Source of the DNA: Saprospiraceae bacterium
GTDB taxonomy: Bacteria > Bacteroidota > Bacteroidia > Chitinophagales > Saprospiraceae
Length of the DNA: 64,000 nucleotides
Assembly: GCA_020437105.1 (NCBI GenBank)
Contig: JAGQWR010000013.1
Coordinates: 1-64,000, forward strand
Reading direction: 5' to 3'
Positions 63,225-64,000 of the stretch are shown piece after piece. The translations under genes and the position numbers were made by a program. Positions within the stretch are counted from its first letter, which is position 1, and each line of letters starts with the position of its first letter. The notes under the pieces are model-generated. The model saw only the letters and a list, made by a program, of their open reading frames with translations. It was not told the DNA's origin and did no database searches.

Positions 63225-64000
63225 TTAGGTTTTCGAACTAAAAAGCCTGGAAAAGACAATTGTATGGTCTAACACACTGTCCGGATCATGTGCTTTTAAT
63301 TGACTTATACTAGTTATTTCACCTTCCTGAAGCAAGGCCGGATCCAGCTGCCGCTGAAGTATCTTACGCAGTTGATCCTTAACAGATCCCGGCTGAGCTT
63401 GTGCCCAGCGCACAAATAAAACACTCAACAGTTCGGTTGATAGTCTTTGTTGCCCTATAAGCGAAACGGCAAGCCGCAGGTTTACTTCGGCAGGCTTTTC
63501 TAAAAGTAATAGAATTGGCCCCTTTCTCCCTGTATCCTGTTGTAGTTTGCTCCGCAAAAAATCACGCAGCTTCCGGATCGAAATGAAGGGATGTTTGCCC
63601 ATATCTTCCAGGCTACTATGTTTTGTAACAATGTGGAATCGGGCATTCAAGTCGGACCCGGAAAGTAGCTTCAGTCCGGCTTTCTCCAAGGCAGCTGTCT
63701 GAAAAGGAATTTTGCCACAGGCCACCACACTGTCTCCGTTTTTTAAGGAAGGAGGATCAAACAGTTGCTCATACCATTCCCACAGCGTCGCCTCCAGGGC
63801 AGGTAAACCGAGCCGGAGACCTGCAAGCATCAATTCAGGGTTCCAGGAAAGGTGGACCGGGTTTTTACCGGTATAAAAATCAAATAGAGGTGGACGCAGC
63901 TGCAAAGGGGTATCCGCTTTCGCGGAAGCGGCTAAAAACCGAAGAAGCTGCCGACTGCCGGTAATCCCTTTAAATTCTTCTAAGCGAGTCAGGGACCACA
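63225..64000 (-). CDS. Protein of unknown function, N-terminus beyond window
   Basis: The leftward frame is open from base 64000 to the stop at 63225, so at least 258 codons are seen and the start lies outside. A TTG at 63905 is in frame but is unlikely to be the start, since the frame continues ([22 protein letters not shown]). Features include [27 protein letters not shown], read in two helices, a hydrophobic [17 protein letters not shown], and a C-terminal helical part. I recognise no family. It reads in the same direction as the DUF255 gene, 26 bases beyond its formal start. Confidence 0.75.
   Translation of the reverse strand, partial: WSLTRLEEFKGITGSRQLLRFLAASAKADTPLQLRPPLFDFYTGKNPVHLSWNPELMLAGLRLGLPALEATLWEWYEQLFDPPSLKNGDSVVACGKIPFQTAALEKAGLKLLSGSDLNARFHIVTKHSSLEDMGKHPFISIRKLRDFLRSKLQQDTGRKGPILLLLEKPAEVNLRLAVSLIGQQRLSTELLSVLFVRWAQAQPGSVKDQLRKILQRQLDPALLQEGEITSISQLKAHDPDSVLDHTIVFSRLFSSKT

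Noticed and set aside
63903..63905. TTG at 63905 as the start of the right-edge gene
   Set aside because: The frame is open with protein-like sequence to base 64000, so the true start lies outside the window.

Overview
The window looks like chromosomal DNA of a free-living member of the Bacteroidota, most likely of the Saprospiria type (Lewinella/Haliscomenobacter-like). The evidence is a type IX secretion (T9SS) core locus with gldK, gldL, gldM, gldN and a PorP/SprF gene, at least seven secreted proteins ending in T9SS type A sorting domains and one ending in a type B (gliding-associated) domain, Bacteroidota-type promoter elements (TAnnTTTG) and few Shine-Dalgarno sequences. The assignment below phylum level is inference. 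I see no rRNA or tRNA genes, no CRISPR array and no phage.

Layout. 1-6804: secreted T9SS cargo, including two truncated or partial genes. One was broken where an IS66 transposase remnant (about 1905-2636) abuts it. 6873-12632: a GH3 glycosidase lipoprotein, a mosaic of short palindromic repeats (9099-9377), then a gntK-gnd-gntP gluconate operon. 13061-23452: more cargo, namely a metzincin protease with Cys-rich repeats, a beta-propeller protein, a tandem pair of DUF4331 proteins of which only the second keeps its sorting domain, a SPOR-like protein and small secreted proteins. 23527-28220: a tight seven-gene operon (MOSC protein, ATP-grasp ligase, LysE exporter, two small membrane proteins, a ferric-reductase/Rieske fusion and a Cys-motif membrane protein) whose joint function I cannot name. 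It is the best candidate for an undescribed system here. 28207-30602: two acyltransferase genes for lipid synthesis.

30716-40844 is mostly metabolism: a hydrolase/OsmC fusion, malic enzyme, a GH57/DUF3536 glucan enzyme, and a PIG-L deacetylase followed by a 45-residue membrane protein and a sodium:solute symporter. 40923-46792 holds a DUF2911 protein, an IgGFc-binding/PKD giant with a type B sorting domain and a beta-helix lipoprotein. A 20-unit heptamer repeat (46940-47079) then precedes a three-gene membrane glycosyltransferase cluster (47156-50716). 50727-55037: an ABC exporter, an Upf1-like helicase and a four-helix-bundle gene flanked by inverted copies of a GGGTTAGT-type repeat.

55188-61085 is the T9SS core, read leftwards as porP/sprF, gldK, gldL, gldM, gldN. 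A perfect 40-base palindromic terminator separates gldK from gldLMN. To its right are a DUF255/SPATA20 thioredoxin-fold protein and an unrecognised gene cut by the window edge. The T9SS core exports the cargo proteins that fill the left part of the window across the outer membrane.
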